Of a DNA stretch of 35,117 nt, positions 16,657 to 25,265 are shown piece after piece. The position numbers were made by a program, and so were the translations under genes. The notes under the pieces are model-generated. The model did not search any database. It saw nothing but the letters and a program-made list of their open reading frames with translations, and was not told the origin of the DNA. Each line of letters opens with the position of its first letter. The first letter of the stretch is position 1. Origin of the DNA: Lachnospiraceae bacterium UBA4316 (GTDB lineage: Bacteria > Bacillota > Clostridia > Lachnospirales > Lachnospiraceae); the NCBI GenBank assembly GCA_002394535.1, contig DGUG01000050.1:1-35117 (forward strand), read 5' to 3'.

Positions 16657-18469
16657 CGAGCTGTCCTCCGATCGTAACAAGTGCTCCGCCATCAGCCACA
16701 TTGCTGACGCGGAAGATGTGTTTTCCGTGATAAAGGGTCTTAAAGCGGATATATATGTTCATAAGTCCCATTCCGTTTATTTCAAGATCCGGGAGAAGAT
16801 CCGTTTTGTTAACGTAGTCTATCTTATCGTTTATCTCTTTGATATCTTCTTCGGTAAACCCCTTTCCGTTATCCTTTACCGAAATCTCCCAGTATATTCC
16901 AGTCACCTTTCCGGTAACCGATATCTTCCACGGAGCCTTAACGTTTTTGGTCGTATACTTGATTGAGTTCTCAACTATGAGCTGAAGGCAGAGTTTGGGT
17001 ATCATGAGATCTTCCATCTCGTTTGGAATGTCGATCTCATAGACCAGCTCATCTGCATACCTCATCTTCATACATTCAAGATAATCCTTTGCGTGCAATA
17101 CGTCTTCTTTGATTGATACAAGAGGTTCCTTATCGGATGAGATGTACCGAAGTATCCGGGAGATGGTCTGGCACATCTGAATCACTTCCTTGTTCATCCC
17201 TTCATCCGCCATTGCAGAGATGGTTGCAAGTGAATTATACAGAAAATGAGGGTTCATCTGAGACTGAATAGCTAGGATCTGAGACTGAAGTCTCTGGTTG
17301 TTAAGCACTATCTCCCTGTTCATCGATGCCTTTGCCTGATCATGCATATCAACGATAGCGGAATACAGCGTATCGAGTTCGAGTATATCCGTGTCTATGC
17401 TGTCCAATGACGCTTCAAGAAAGCTGTCCTTATCAGTGTGAAGAGATGAGATACTGGAATACATCTTCATCACCGGAGTTGTGATTATTCTGGAGACAAC
17501 ATATGACAATATCATGATCAGGACCGTAAACGTCAGGAAGATCAGAAAGTTAGCTATTATATAATCGTATATTGGATGGTAAAGATCATGATCGTTGATC
17601 GCGATGACAGTCGTGAATCCGGAATATGACGAAGTATTTACAAACAGGTGAGTATCTTGACCATAAGAGATATGATGCGGACTGTCGGGAAGAAAATCGC
17701 CGACTGTGAGCGCCTTTGCGTACGAGGAGGACATCCCGTCGTTGGCGGATTCGTATATGATGTTCCAGGCCTGATCATATATATAGATCTTTTCGTTATA
17801 TGATTCGGTATCGAGGTTCTTCAGTTTGGAAGCAAGAGAAGATATGGAACGCTTAACTTCTATCACGCCCTGAGGCTTATAAAAAGAGGACTGGTAAATT
17901 GAACAGATGGTAAGAAAACGAGAACCCTCGCTATAAGAAAAGTATTTGTCCAGACGCATGTCCTGGTCACAGAAAATGAAACGGTTATTATCGCTGTCTT
18001 CAAGATCGCTATACCACGGCATATCTTTGATTGAAACAGTTGTATTGGCATTATCAAGGCCAACCCCGACACATCCTTTTTCAAGGGAATACAGATATAT
18101 CTGATCGACCGGTCTTGACGGTCCGATGATAGCGGTTAGAAGATCGGTAAGGACTTTGATGTTCTGAGTATCGGAATAGGAATCGACTCTTCCGGCATCG
18201 GATCTGTTAAGATAGGCCAGAAAGTGTTCTTTGACAAGATTGGAATATGCCACATTCTGCATAACGGTATTTATGCTTCGTACTTCTTCATCCGCAAAAG
18301 CAGAGGTGGTCAGAGTATCTACTCTTACAGTTTCAAAGGCGCGAGTTTTGATCTTGCGGGATTCGGAAAAGACGAAATAACTCATGTAACCCAAGAAAAT
18401 GACAATAATGATCAGGAAGAAAACATACTGTAAAGTTCTTTGAACACTCTTCTTTTTGCTTCCTAGCAT
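16649..18469 (-). CDS. Sensor histidine kinase (YesM type)
   Basis: A 606-residue membrane kinase. Membrane segments lie at about 14-34 and about 305-325, enclosing a roughly 270-residue extracellular sensor region (dCache-like length). A HAMP-like segment follows. The His_kinase domain has the phosphoacceptor His408 in QMNPHFLYNSL, an N box LQLIVENSIKY and a G box DNGKGF. This family typically pairs with AraC-output response regulators and responds to external oligosaccharides, often with the help of the neighbouring binding protein. It is divergent from such a binding protein. Confidence 0.92.
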   Translation of the reverse strand: MLGSKKKSVQRTLQYVFFLIIIVIFLGYMSYFVFSESRKIKTRAFETVRVDTLTTSAFADEEVRSINTVMQNVAYSNLVKEHFLAYLNRSDAGRVDSYSDTQNIKVLTDLLTAIIGPSRPVDQIYLYSLEKGCVGVGLDNANTTVSIKDMPWYSDLEDSDNNRFIFCDQDMRLDKYFSYSEGSRFLTICSIYQSSFYKPQGVIEVKRSISSLASKLKNLDTESYNEKIYIYDQAWNIIYESANDGMSSSYAKALTVGDFLPDSPHHISYGQDTHLFVNTSSYSGFTTVIAINDHDLYHPIYDYIIANFLIFLTFTVLIMILSYVVSRIITTPVMKMYSSISSLHTDKDSFLEASLDSIDTDILELDTLYSAIVDMHDQAKASMNREIVLNNQRLQSQILAIQSQMNPHFLYNSLATISAMADEGMNKEVIQMCQTISRILRYISSDKEPLVSIKEDVLHAKDYLECMKMRYADELVYEIDIPNEMEDLMIPKLCLQLIVENSIKYTTKNVKAPWKISVTGKVTGIYWEISVKDNGKGFTEEDIKEINDKIDYVNKTDLLPDLEINGMGLMNIYIRFKTLYHGKHIFRVSNVADGGALVTIGGQLDG

Positions 18470-18531
18470 AGTTGGCTCCGGTTAAAAATATACATACAGA
18501 ATTCTTTGTTTTTCCATTCAACAGCCCTGCT

Positions 18532-18567
18532 GATTGTCTTATGATAAGCATACAAACAATCGATTGT
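18532..18567. promoter_or_regulatory. GATTGT repeats and ACAATCGATTGT palindrome before the second ABC system
   Basis: GATTGT occurs at 18532-18537 and 18562-18567, exactly 30 bases apart. Its complement ACAATC at 18556-18561 makes a perfect 12-bp palindrome with the second copy. Direct half-sites near three helical turns apart suit an AraC-output response regulator dimer. This is in the spacer between the kinase and binding-protein genes. AT-rich context means chance cannot be excluded. Confidence 0.35.
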
Positions 18568-18610
18568 CAAATACCAGCGGTTTGTGATTTTGAAAAACGG
18601 GAGGTTAAAA

Positions 18611-19993
18611 ATGAAAAAGAGTTTAGTAGCTTCATTTCTTTCATTAACTATGATCCTTGGAATGCTTTCTGGATGTGGACAGCAGGCTTCAACAGCAAGT
18701 GCTCAGGCACCTGTAGCTGACGAAGCCACGGCAGAAGAGGCCCCTGCAGTTGCGGAGACTGCAGAAACAGCAGATACAGCAGATACAAAAGAAGACGTAA
18801 CAATCACATTCATGGCCAGTCAGGACTGGATACAGGATGCAGAAATGGAACTGGGTGAAAAGTTTACCGAAGAGACAGGTATCAAGGTTGATTACCAGAT
18901 CGTTCCTTCCGACCAGTATGAGAGCCTTTTGATGACAAAGATTAATTCAGGTGAATGCACGGATATCTTTGGCGGACAGAGCTCAAAGTTTTCGATCGTA
19001 ACACAATTTGATGTTGAGAAGAATGCGGTCGACCTTTCCGGCGAAAGCTGGGCAGGAAATGTTGAGCCCGCTGCTGCCGAGGAACTATCGGCAGGCGGCA
19101 AACTCTACGGTCAGCCTATTCAGGACGTTTCGGCATGCTGGGCAGTAGCATACAACATCAAGATGTTTGATGAACTTGGACTGTCGATTCCTACCAATTA
19201 CAAGGAATTCTGTGACGTTTGTGAAAAGATCAAGGCAGCAGGCATTATCCCGATATACGAATGCGTATCCGACGGATGGCATCATGTATGCTGGACAGAA
19301 GCAGCAGTTGCAGCAACAAAGGCAGATTCCGGATATCCCGATGCACTCAATGAGAACAAGGCAACCTTTGAGGGAAACAAGGAACTTACAACAATGTTCT
19401 CACAGCTCAAGGAAATGGCTGACAAGGGATACATGGGTGACAACTATATGTCCAACCAGTATGCTGATGCTCCCGCATCTATAGCAAGCGGCGAGTATGC
19501 AATGGTACTGTACAACCAAGGACTCGGAGCAGAAGTAAATGCTGTAGATCCCAGCTTTGATGTTGACAATATCGGATACTTCGTTAATCCTCTTTGCGAT
19601 AACCAGGCACTTAACGTTAACTACTGCGGACCTTCAAGATTCATCTTCTCAGGTTCCAAGAACATAGATGCAGCCAAGAAGTATCTTGAGTTCATGGCAT
19701 CAGATGAGAGTCTTGCATATATGACCGAAAATGTAGGCAAGTTCAACCAGCTTCCTTATACGAATGCTCCTTCGGCATATTCAAAGGTAGTTCAGGACTT
19801 CTATGACAGATATCCGGAAAAGATCGCTGTATTCCAGGCATCGGTCAAGTACTACAATCCTGCATGGATGGACATCGGAGCAGATATGTCGGCAATGTTC
19901 CTTGGTGAGATGACTCCCGAAGAAGTACTCAAAGACATTGACAAGCTCAGGGCAGAACAGGCAGCAGCCGCATCTGATCCCGCATGGAAATAA
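18611..19993 (+). CDS. Sugar ABC transporter substrate-binding lipoprotein (second CUT1 system)
   Basis: A 460-residue lipoprotein with signal peptide and lipobox LSGC (anchored Cys22), then an Ala/Glu/Thr-rich linker and a solute-binding family 1 fold. The ATG at 18611 follows GGGAGG. An earlier in-frame ATG at 18584 would place charged residues ahead of the signal peptide and bury the ribosome binding site. It is divergent from the YesM-type kinase and followed by two permeases and a GH31 gene. The ligand is probably the GH31 substrate. It is clearly distinct from the lipoprotein at 6393. Confidence 0.92.
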   Translation: MKKSLVASFLSLTMILGMLSGCGQQASTASAQAPVADEATAEEAPAVAETAETADTADTKEDVTITFMASQDWIQDAEMELGEKFTEETGIKVDYQIVPSDQYESLLMTKINSGECTDIFGGQSSKFSIVTQFDVEKNAVDLSGESWAGNVEPAAAEELSAGGKLYGQPIQDVSACWAVAYNIKMFDELGLSIPTNYKEFCDVCEKIKAAGIIPIYECVSDGWHHVCWTEAAVAATKADSGYPDALNENKATFEGNKELTTMFSQLKEMADKGYMGDNYMSNQYADAPASIASGEYAMVLYNQGLGAEVNAVDPSFDVDNIGYFVNPLCDNQALNVNYCGPSRFIFSGSKNIDAAKKYLEFMASDESLAYMTENVGKFNQLPYTNAPSAYSKVVQDFYDRYPEKIAVFQASVKYYNPAWMDIGADMSAMFLGEMTPEEVLKDIDKLRAEQAAAASDPAWK

Positions 19994-20017
19994 TTCTCCT
20001 TACCGGAGTCTTTAAGA

Positions 20018-20042
20018 GGCTGTCCGGCTCATCCGGGCAGCC
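20018..20042 (+). terminator. Intercistronic hairpin after the second binding protein
   Basis: GGCTGTCCGG (20018-20027) pairs with CCGGGCAGCC (20033-20042), including one G-U pair, around a 5-base loop, followed by CCTGTTTA. As at 7767-7796, the T-run is weak, so read-through to the permeases at reduced level is the likely effect. Confidence 0.6.
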
Positions 20043-20060
20043 CCTGTTTAATAATAGGAA

Positions 20061-20076
20061 TTCCGTAATAACGGAA
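20061..20076 (+). promoter_or_regulatory. Small hairpin covering the permease ribosome binding site
   Basis: TTCCGT (20061-20066) and ACGGAA (20071-20076) form a 6-bp stem with a 4-base loop. The right arm overlaps the start of the GGAAGGG ribosome binding site of the permease gene that begins at 20088. It may lower permease translation relative to the binding protein. A six-base stem is weak evidence. Confidence 0.3.
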
Positions 20077-20087
20077 GGGTAACTGAT

Positions 20088-20966
20088 ATGAACAAAAATA
20101 AGACATATCCCGGATATTTTGCAGCAGGCGCTCTTATAATATATTTTGTTTTCTTTTTCCTGCCGGGACTGATCGGTGTGGGGTATTCATTTACTGACTG
20201 GTCGGCATATTCGGATCAATTGCATTATGTGGGTTTTGAAAATTTCAAAACGGTATTCTCATCCGACGAGAATTACATGAAGATAATCACGAATACATTG
20301 TCGTTCACGTTCATAACCACGGTACTGAAAAATGTCATCGGTCTGATACTGGCCCTGCTTCTTACCAAATCGATAAAACTTCTGAACATGCATCGCGGTA
20401 TAGTATTCATGCCCTCGGTATTGTCAACATTGATTATAGGTATGATATTCAAATCGATACTTGATCCGAAAGCGGGTCTTTTGAATTCGTTCTTCCGTTC
20501 GGTCGGACTCGAGGTGCTGGCCAAGAAATGGCTTGTTTCGTCGGAACTTGCATTCGGATCGGTGATGGCAGTTGATATTTGGAGAGGCGTCGGCTATATA
20601 ATGACTATACTGATTGCCGGGATACTGTCGATCTCATCGGATTATTATGAAGCGGCAGCGATCGACGGTGCAGGTGGATGGCAGAAGTTCCGCTACATCA
20701 CTTTTCCGCTTATTCTTCCGACACTTGCAACTACAACAGTACTTAATGTAATATACGGCCTGAAAGTTTTCGACATGGTGTACGCACTTACGAACGGAGG
20801 TCCCGGAAAGGCCACGACAGAAGTGCTTTATACGGCGGTGTTCAAGAAGTTCGGAACAGGGCAGTATGCGGTCGGAACAGCACTCTCATCAGTGATGTTT
20901 GTGATAATGATCTTTGTCGGTATATATATGATCAGGGTAATGACAAGAAATGAGGTGGTGGAGTGA
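20088..20966 (+). CDS. Sugar ABC transporter permease (MalF/UgpA type, CUT1)
   Basis: A 292-residue membrane protein with six expected membrane segments and the EAA loop EAAAIDGAGGWQKF from Glu188. The stretch YALTNGGPGKATTEVLYTAV near the C-terminus is typical of this permease class. Ribosome binding site GGAAGGG precedes the ATG. Its stop overlaps the next start in a TGATG arrangement, so the two permeases are translationally coupled. Confidence 0.93.
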   Translation: MNKNKTYPGYFAAGALIIYFVFFFLPGLIGVGYSFTDWSAYSDQLHYVGFENFKTVFSSDENYMKIITNTLSFTFITTVLKNVIGLILALLLTKSIKLLNMHRGIVFMPSVLSTLIIGMIFKSILDPKAGLLNSFFRSVGLEVLAKKWLVSSELAFGSVMAVDIWRGVGYIMTILIAGILSISSDYYEAAAIDGAGGWQKFRYITFPLILPTLATTTVLNVIYGLKVFDMVYALTNGGPGKATTEVLYTAVFKKFGTGQYAVGTALSSVMFVIMIFVGIYMIRVMTRNEVVE

Positions 20967-21793
20967 TGAAGAGTAAAAAGATCGCTTTATCCGTCTTACG
21001 AAACATTATTGCCTGGATCTTTTCGGCGATATGTCTGATCCCTCTGCTCCTTATCATCTTCAATTCGCTTAAGGACAAAAAATCGGCTGCGGCAATGAAT
21101 TTGAAACTGCCCGAACTTCCGATACAGTGGGAGAACTTTGTCAAAGTCATTGAAAAAGGAAAGCTTGCAACATCGTTTGCCAACAGTCTTATATATTCAG
21201 CCGGATCGGTTATCCTCTGTGTGTTTTTTGCGGCACTTGCCGCATACGTATTATCGAGGAACCAGACGAGGCTAAACAGATTCCTGTATATGTTCCTTGT
21301 ACTCGGGATAACACTTCCGATTAACTATGTGGCGCTGACAAAGGTATTGCAGTTCCTCCATCTTAACAATACCGCTGCAGGGATAATACTGTTGTATACT
21401 TCAATGCAGCTTCCGTTTATGACTTTTCTGATACACGGATTTGTTGCAAAGGTTCCCGTAGAACTTGATGAGGCTGCGGTCATAGACGGTTGCGGACCGC
21501 TCGGTTTGTTCTTCCTTATTGTTTTCCCGATGCTGAAGCCCGCAGTCGCAACAGCGACCGTGCTTACTTTCCTTAATACGTGGAACGAGTTTGTTTCGCC
21601 CTTATATTTCCTTAACAGGAGTGAACAGTGGCCGATGACGCTGTCGGTTTATAATTTCTTTGGAATGTATTTCAAGGACTGGAATCTTGTATGTGCGGAT
21701 ATACTGCTTACGAGTCTTCCCGTACTGCTTGTATATCTGATAGGCCAGAAATATATAGTTTCCGGTATGACTGCCGGTGCAGTGAAAGGATAA
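20966..21793 (+). CDS. Sugar ABC transporter permease (MalG/UgpE type, CUT1)
   Basis: A 275-residue partner permease. The EAA loop reads DEAAVIDGCGPLGLF from about residue 168, and the C-terminus has the usual LIGQKYIVSGMTAGAVKG. The ATG at 20966 shares one base with the previous stop; GTG at 20963 is an equally placed alternative. The GH31 gene starts 3 bases after the stop. The ATPase partner is not in the window. Confidence 0.93.
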   Translation: MKSKKIALSVLRNIIAWIFSAICLIPLLLIIFNSLKDKKSAAAMNLKLPELPIQWENFVKVIEKGKLATSFANSLIYSAGSVILCVFFAALAAYVLSRNQTRLNRFLYMFLVLGITLPINYVALTKVLQFLHLNNTAAGIILLYTSMQLPFMTFLIHGFVAKVPVELDEAAVIDGCGPLGLFFLIVFPMLKPAVATATVLTFLNTWNEFVSPLYFLNRSEQWPMTLSVYNFFGMYFKDWNLVCADILLTSLPVLLVYLIGQKYIVSGMTAGAVKG

Positions 21794-21796
21794 CCA

Positions 21797-24028
21797 TTGG
21801 AAAGATCGATAGAATATTTGGATGATTCGATTATTCATGTAACATATGCGGAATCATCGGAGAAAATAATGGGATCGCATGACAGCGACCCCATTGATTT
21901 TACATGGAATGATATGTGTGTGGTAAGGCAGAGCATGGTATCGTTTACGCCAAAGACCATATACAGATATGAGGCCGGCGATTCATCGCTTTCCACGAAG
22001 CAGACCGCGAATGGGGAGGTATCTTATGCCGATGCCATGAAGAAGATCCCTGCGGGAAAATCATATTCGATAGAACTATGCTTTGATATAGGGGATACTG
22101 AATTGCTTCTCGGAATGGGGCAATATGAGGATGGGATCATGAACTTGCGGAACCGTACGGAATATTTGTATGAATCGAACATGAGGATCGCGATACCATT
22201 CCTTATTACGACAGGTCACTACGCTATACTTATCGATTCCGAGAGCAGCATGATTTTTTCCTCCGACAAAACACAGATAAAGTTTTCAATTGAAAGCGGA
22301 AGCAGGCTTTCTTATTACGTTTTTCTGGGTGAAGATATCAGATCACTTGTCAGATGTTATCACCGTATCACTGGATTGCCGTCGATGCTTCCAAGGTGGG
22401 CATTCGGATATATTCAGAGCAAGGAACGTTACAGGACCGGAGAAGAACTGTGCAAAGTGGCCCAAAGATTCATGGACGAAGATATTCCGATAGACTGTAT
22501 AGTTCAGGATTGGTACAGTTGGCAAGAAGGTATGTGGGGAGAAAAAAAGTTTGACAAGAGCCGGTATCCAGATTTGTCAAAAACGGTCAGATATCTTCAT
22601 GATTTAAATGTTCATTTCATGGTCAGCATATGGCCAAACATGAGCCCTAACTCCGAAAACTATGCCGAATTTGCAAAGAAGGGTATGCTGCTTCCAAATT
22701 CAAATCTATATAACGCGTTTGATGAAAATGCCAGAAAAGTATATTGGGATCAGACGACAGAGGAGATTATGTCAGCCGGTACGGATGCTCTATGGTGCGA
22801 TAATTCCGAGCCCTTTTCGGATGCGGACTGGAGCGGCAGTTCAAAAAAACCGGAAAAAGAACGTTATCTTGTTGTGACAGAAACATCCAAAAGATCAATG
22901 GACAGTGACCGGCTTAATTCATACGGTCTGTATCATTCAAAAGGGATATATGAAAATTGGAGAAAAACATACCCCGGAAAGCGCGTGGTTAACCTGACAA
23001 GGTCAGGCTACACCGGTATTCAGAGCCTCGGAGCGATATTGTGGTCAGGCGATATTACCGCTACATATGATACACTTCGCAAACAGATCGTTGAGGGAAT
23101 CAGGATGAGTCTTACGGGAATGCCGTATTGGACTCTTGATATCGGTGGTTTCTTTACGGTAAACGATAAATATGAAAACCGCGGCTGCAACGATACGGAG
23201 CATAAACCGTTATGGTTTTGGCGTGGTGACTATAATGATGGTGTTGATGATATGGGGTACAGGGAGCTCTACACCAGATGGCTTGAATTCGGAACATTTC
23301 TTCCGATCTTCAGATCTCACGGAACGGATACTCCAAGAGAGCCGTGGCAATTCGGGAAAAAGGGCGATATGTTCTATGATGCGATCACGGATCATATCAG
23401 GCTCAGATACCGTCTGATGCCATATATTTATTCTCTTGCCGCCGCCGCCCATTTTAATGGAGAGATGATTATGCGAAGCCTTATTGCGGAATATCCGGAT
23501 GACGACAGGGTATACGGTATAGAGGATGAATATCTTTTCGGACCTTTCATGCTGATCGCGCCGGTATATGTGGCAATGTATTATCTTCCGGGATCAGAAA
23601 AGATCGGTGATGTGCAAAAGTCCAGAGACGTATATCTTCCCAAAGGCTGCGGATGGTATGATTTTCACACAGGAAAGTATTATGAGGGCGGACAGATAAT
23701 CAGCTCCGAGGCGCCGATCGACAGGATACCTGTATTTGTCAGGGAAGGTGCGATTATCCCCCTTTCAGATAAGATTGGCTTCGCGGACAAAAGAGACGGT
23801 GTTGCCGACAGAATAAGGGTCTATGAGGGATGTGACGCAAGTTTTAAGATCTATTATGACGAGGGTGACGGATATGGATTTGAAAAGGATGAATATGGAT
23901 ATTTAGAACTGAAGTATTCCGAAAGCAGTCACCGTTTTTTGATGTCAAGAACAGGCAGTTATCCGACGGAAAAAGATCCTATTGTTGAACGTGTGAAAAG
24001 ATCAGAGAAAGGTGCAGATGTTGTATAA
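21797..24028 (+). CDS. Glycoside hydrolase family 31 enzyme, substrate uncertain
   Basis: A 743-residue cytoplasmic glycosidase of the alpha-glucosidase/alpha-xylosidase family. An N-terminal beta domain spans about 1-200. The TIM barrel has VQDWYSW, the nucleophile Asp335 in ALWCDNSEPF and the acid/base Asp419 in LWSGDI. The C-terminal beta domains are recognisable from FREGAIIPL-like text (FVREGAIIPLSDK). The EP after the nucleophile resembles bacterial alpha-xylosidases and related enzymes, but no substrate can be fixed. TTG at 21797 is the start, with AAAGGA 5-6 bases upstream inside the end of the permease gene. It is the last gene of the transporter operon, and its stop lies in a palindrome. 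Confidence 0.88.
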   Translation: MERSIEYLDDSIIHVTYAESSEKIMGSHDSDPIDFTWNDMCVVRQSMVSFTPKTIYRYEAGDSSLSTKQTANGEVSYADAMKKIPAGKSYSIELCFDIGDTELLLGMGQYEDGIMNLRNRTEYLYESNMRIAIPFLITTGHYAILIDSESSMIFSSDKTQIKFSIESGSRLSYYVFLGEDIRSLVRCYHRITGLPSMLPRWAFGYIQSKERYRTGEELCKVAQRFMDEDIPIDCIVQDWYSWQEGMWGEKKFDKSRYPDLSKTVRYLHDLNVHFMVSIWPNMSPNSENYAEFAKKGMLLPNSNLYNAFDENARKVYWDQTTEEIMSAGTDALWCDNSEPFSDADWSGSSKKPEKERYLVVTETSKRSMDSDRLNSYGLYHSKGIYENWRKTYPGKRVVNLTRSGYTGIQSLGAILWSGDITATYDTLRKQIVEGIRMSLTGMPYWTLDIGGFFTVNDKYENRGCNDTEHKPLWFWRGDYNDGVDDMGYRELYTRWLEFGTFLPIFRSHGTDTPREPWQFGKKGDMFYDAITDHIRLRYRLMPYIYSLAAAAHFNGEMIMRSLIAEYPDDDRVYGIEDEYLFGPFMLIAPVYVAMYYLPGSEKIGDVQKSRDVYLPKGCGWYDFHTGKYYEGGQIISSEAPIDRIPVFVREGAIIPLSDKIGFADKRDGVADRIRVYEGCDASFKIYYDEGDGYGFEKDEYGYLELKYSESSHRFLMSRTGSYPTEKDPIVERVKRSEKGADVV

Positions 24029-24039
24029 CCTCAGGTTAT
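24025..24039. promoter_or_regulatory. ATAACC-TCA-GGTTAT palindrome at the end of the GH31 gene
   Basis: A perfect 6-bp inverted repeat with a 3-base centre spans the GH31 stop codon and lies just upstream of the LacI-type operator. It could be a weak RNA hairpin or a protein site. There is no T-tract, so it does not look like a terminator. Confidence 0.25.
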
Positions 24040-24052
24040 CTGTTAAAATGAA

Positions 24053-24064
24053 CGAAACGCTTCG
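24053..24064. promoter_or_regulatory. LacI-family operator upstream of the lacI-type gene
   Basis: CGAAACGCTTCG is a 10-of-12 palindrome around a central CG, the classic LacI/GalR signature. It matches the GAAACGTTTC core of the operator at 25232-25249. It lies 26 bases before the start of the regulator gene, suggesting autoregulation. Confidence 0.5.
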
Positions 24065-24090
24065 AACTGGTGAAAGGATAAGTACGTGAT

Positions 24091-25089
24091 ATGCCGGCAA
24101 CCATTGTAGACATAAAAGAAAAAACAGGACTGTCTCTTGCAACGATCTCCAAATATCTTAATGGGGGAAATGTACTTCCGGAGAATAAGGTGAAGATAGA
24201 AGCTGCAATAAAGGAGCTTCATTATGAGGTCAACGAACTTGCAAGAGGGCTTGTAACAAATAAGACCAATACAGTCGGAATACTGGTATTCAGTATAGAA
24301 AGCCCATTTACCGGGATGATCCTTCATCACGTCGGAGAGGCTCTTCGTAAGAAAGGATACGGCATGCTCATCGTGGACTCGTGCGATGATGAGCAGATCG
24401 AGGCCAGGAATGTCAAGTATCTGATAAGTAAAAAAGTTGATGGGATTATAGTTCTTCCCGTCGCATCGAGAGGGGATTTCCTCTCTCCGGCCAAAAATGC
24501 AAAAATACCGATCGTGCTCCTGGACAGATCGCTGTCGGATATTCAGTATGACTGTGTCAGGATTGACAACAGAAAATCCACTTATAATGCGATGAAGGAG
24601 TTAATCAATAGAAATCACAAAAAAATTGCCGTGATCGCATCGGAGCGTGAATATACGGGACGCGAGCGTTTCAACGGATTTATGGAAGCCATGAGAGATG
24701 CGGGTCTTGAAGTTCCTGCCGATTACCAAATCAGGGGAACTCACTCCATAGCGACCGGATATAACGGAATGAAGAAGCTGATGGCATTAAAGGACAGGCC
24801 TACGGGAGTGTTCATGAGTAATTATGAGATCACACTTGGAGCGATGCTCTCCATGAATGAAGCCGGGTTTAGGTGTCCGGATGATATATCTTTGCTTGGA
24901 TTCGACGACCAGCTATTCTTCCATCTCCTGCAACCCCAGGTTTACATGGTCGAGCAGCCAATGAAGGCACTCGGTGATCGTGCCGTTGAACTTCTGATAG
25001 GAAGAATGAACGGTATCATTGACGAGGATCCGATAGAGATAGCTCTCGGAACAAGACTGCAGGAAGGTAACTCAATCAAGACGTTATAA
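24091..25089 (+). CDS. LacI-family transcriptional regulator
   Basis: A 332-residue repressor-type regulator. The N-terminal helix-turn-helix reads IVDIKEKTGLSLATISKYLN (about 5-24) with the hinge helix following. The periplasmic-binding-protein-like effector domain covers about 60-330 (VDGIIVLPVA, FNGFMEAM, DDISLLGFDDQLF). AAAGGA precedes the ATG. It lies directly ahead of the long sugar operon, whose promoter is bracketed by LacI-type palindromes, so it is the probable local repressor. The effector is likely a sugar or sugar phosphate of the fucose/galactose type, by context only. Confidence 0.9.
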   Translation: MPATIVDIKEKTGLSLATISKYLNGGNVLPENKVKIEAAIKELHYEVNELARGLVTNKTNTVGILVFSIESPFTGMILHHVGEALRKKGYGMLIVDSCDDEQIEARNVKYLISKKVDGIIVLPVASRGDFLSPAKNAKIPIVLLDRSLSDIQYDCVRIDNRKSTYNAMKELINRNHKKIAVIASEREYTGRERFNGFMEAMRDAGLEVPADYQIRGTHSIATGYNGMKKLMALKDRPTGVFMSNYEITLGAMLSMNEAGFRCPDDISLLGFDDQLFFHLLQPQVYMVEQPMKALGDRAVELLIGRMNGIIDEDPIEIALGTRLQEGNSIKTL

Positions 25090-25133
25090 TAATTATTACA
25101 GAAAATCATTATCAAATTTTGTTAATGTATCAC

Positions 25134-25145
25134 AAAACGTTTCAT
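25134..25145. promoter_or_regulatory. Upstream LacI-type half-degenerate operator
   Basis: AAAACGTTTCAT contains one perfect CGTTTC arm and one near-match (AAAACG) around a central CG. Its centre is 102 bases before that of the strong operator at 25232-25249, and it lies upstream of the -35 at 25161. Two sites flanking a promoter allow repression by looping. Confidence 0.5.
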
Positions 25146-25160
25146 TTTTAAGAAAATGTA

Positions 25161-25189
25161 TTGACGTACCGAGTTTATAAGCTTATAGT
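25161..25189 (+). promoter_or_regulatory. Promoter of the kinase/fucose operon
   Basis: TTGACG (25161-25166), a 17-base spacer and TATAGT (25184-25189) give a near-consensus sigma-A promoter, with transcription expected to start near 25196. It is flanked by LacI-type operators, one about 22 bases upstream of the -35 and one starting some 36 bases into the transcript. Confidence 0.7.
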
Positions 25190-25231
25190 TTCGTTTAGCA
25201 GAGGTCTGCGGGCCTTATTTTTTTCGACAAA

Positions 25232-25249
25232 GAGCGAAACGTTTCGCTC
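25232..25249. promoter_or_regulatory. Perfect 18-bp LacI-type operator
   Basis: GAGCGAAACGTTTCGCTC is an exact palindrome with the central CG of LacI/GalR operators. It sits in the leader between the promoter at 25161 and the GTG start at 25266, where bound repressor would block elongation. It is the strongest operator candidate in the window. Confidence 0.8.
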
Positions 25250-25265
25250 AAAACAGGAGATAACA

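Noticed and set aside
21797..24028. GH31 gene as a blood-group alpha-N-acetylgalactosaminidase
   Set aside because: Such enzymes are, as I know them, large secreted multidomain proteins. This one is 743 residues with no signal peptide, and its motifs do not single out that subgroup.
24043..24330. Minus-strand open frame opposite the lacI-type gene
   Set aside because: It lies antisense to a well-supported LacI gene, lacks a ribosome binding site and shows no family resemblance.
25161..25265. Upstream extension of the FGGY kinase frame by 35 codons
   Set aside because: It would start on the -35 element and translate through the promoter and the 18-bp operator. GTG 25266 has a well-placed AGGAG and begins exactly where FGGY similarity begins.
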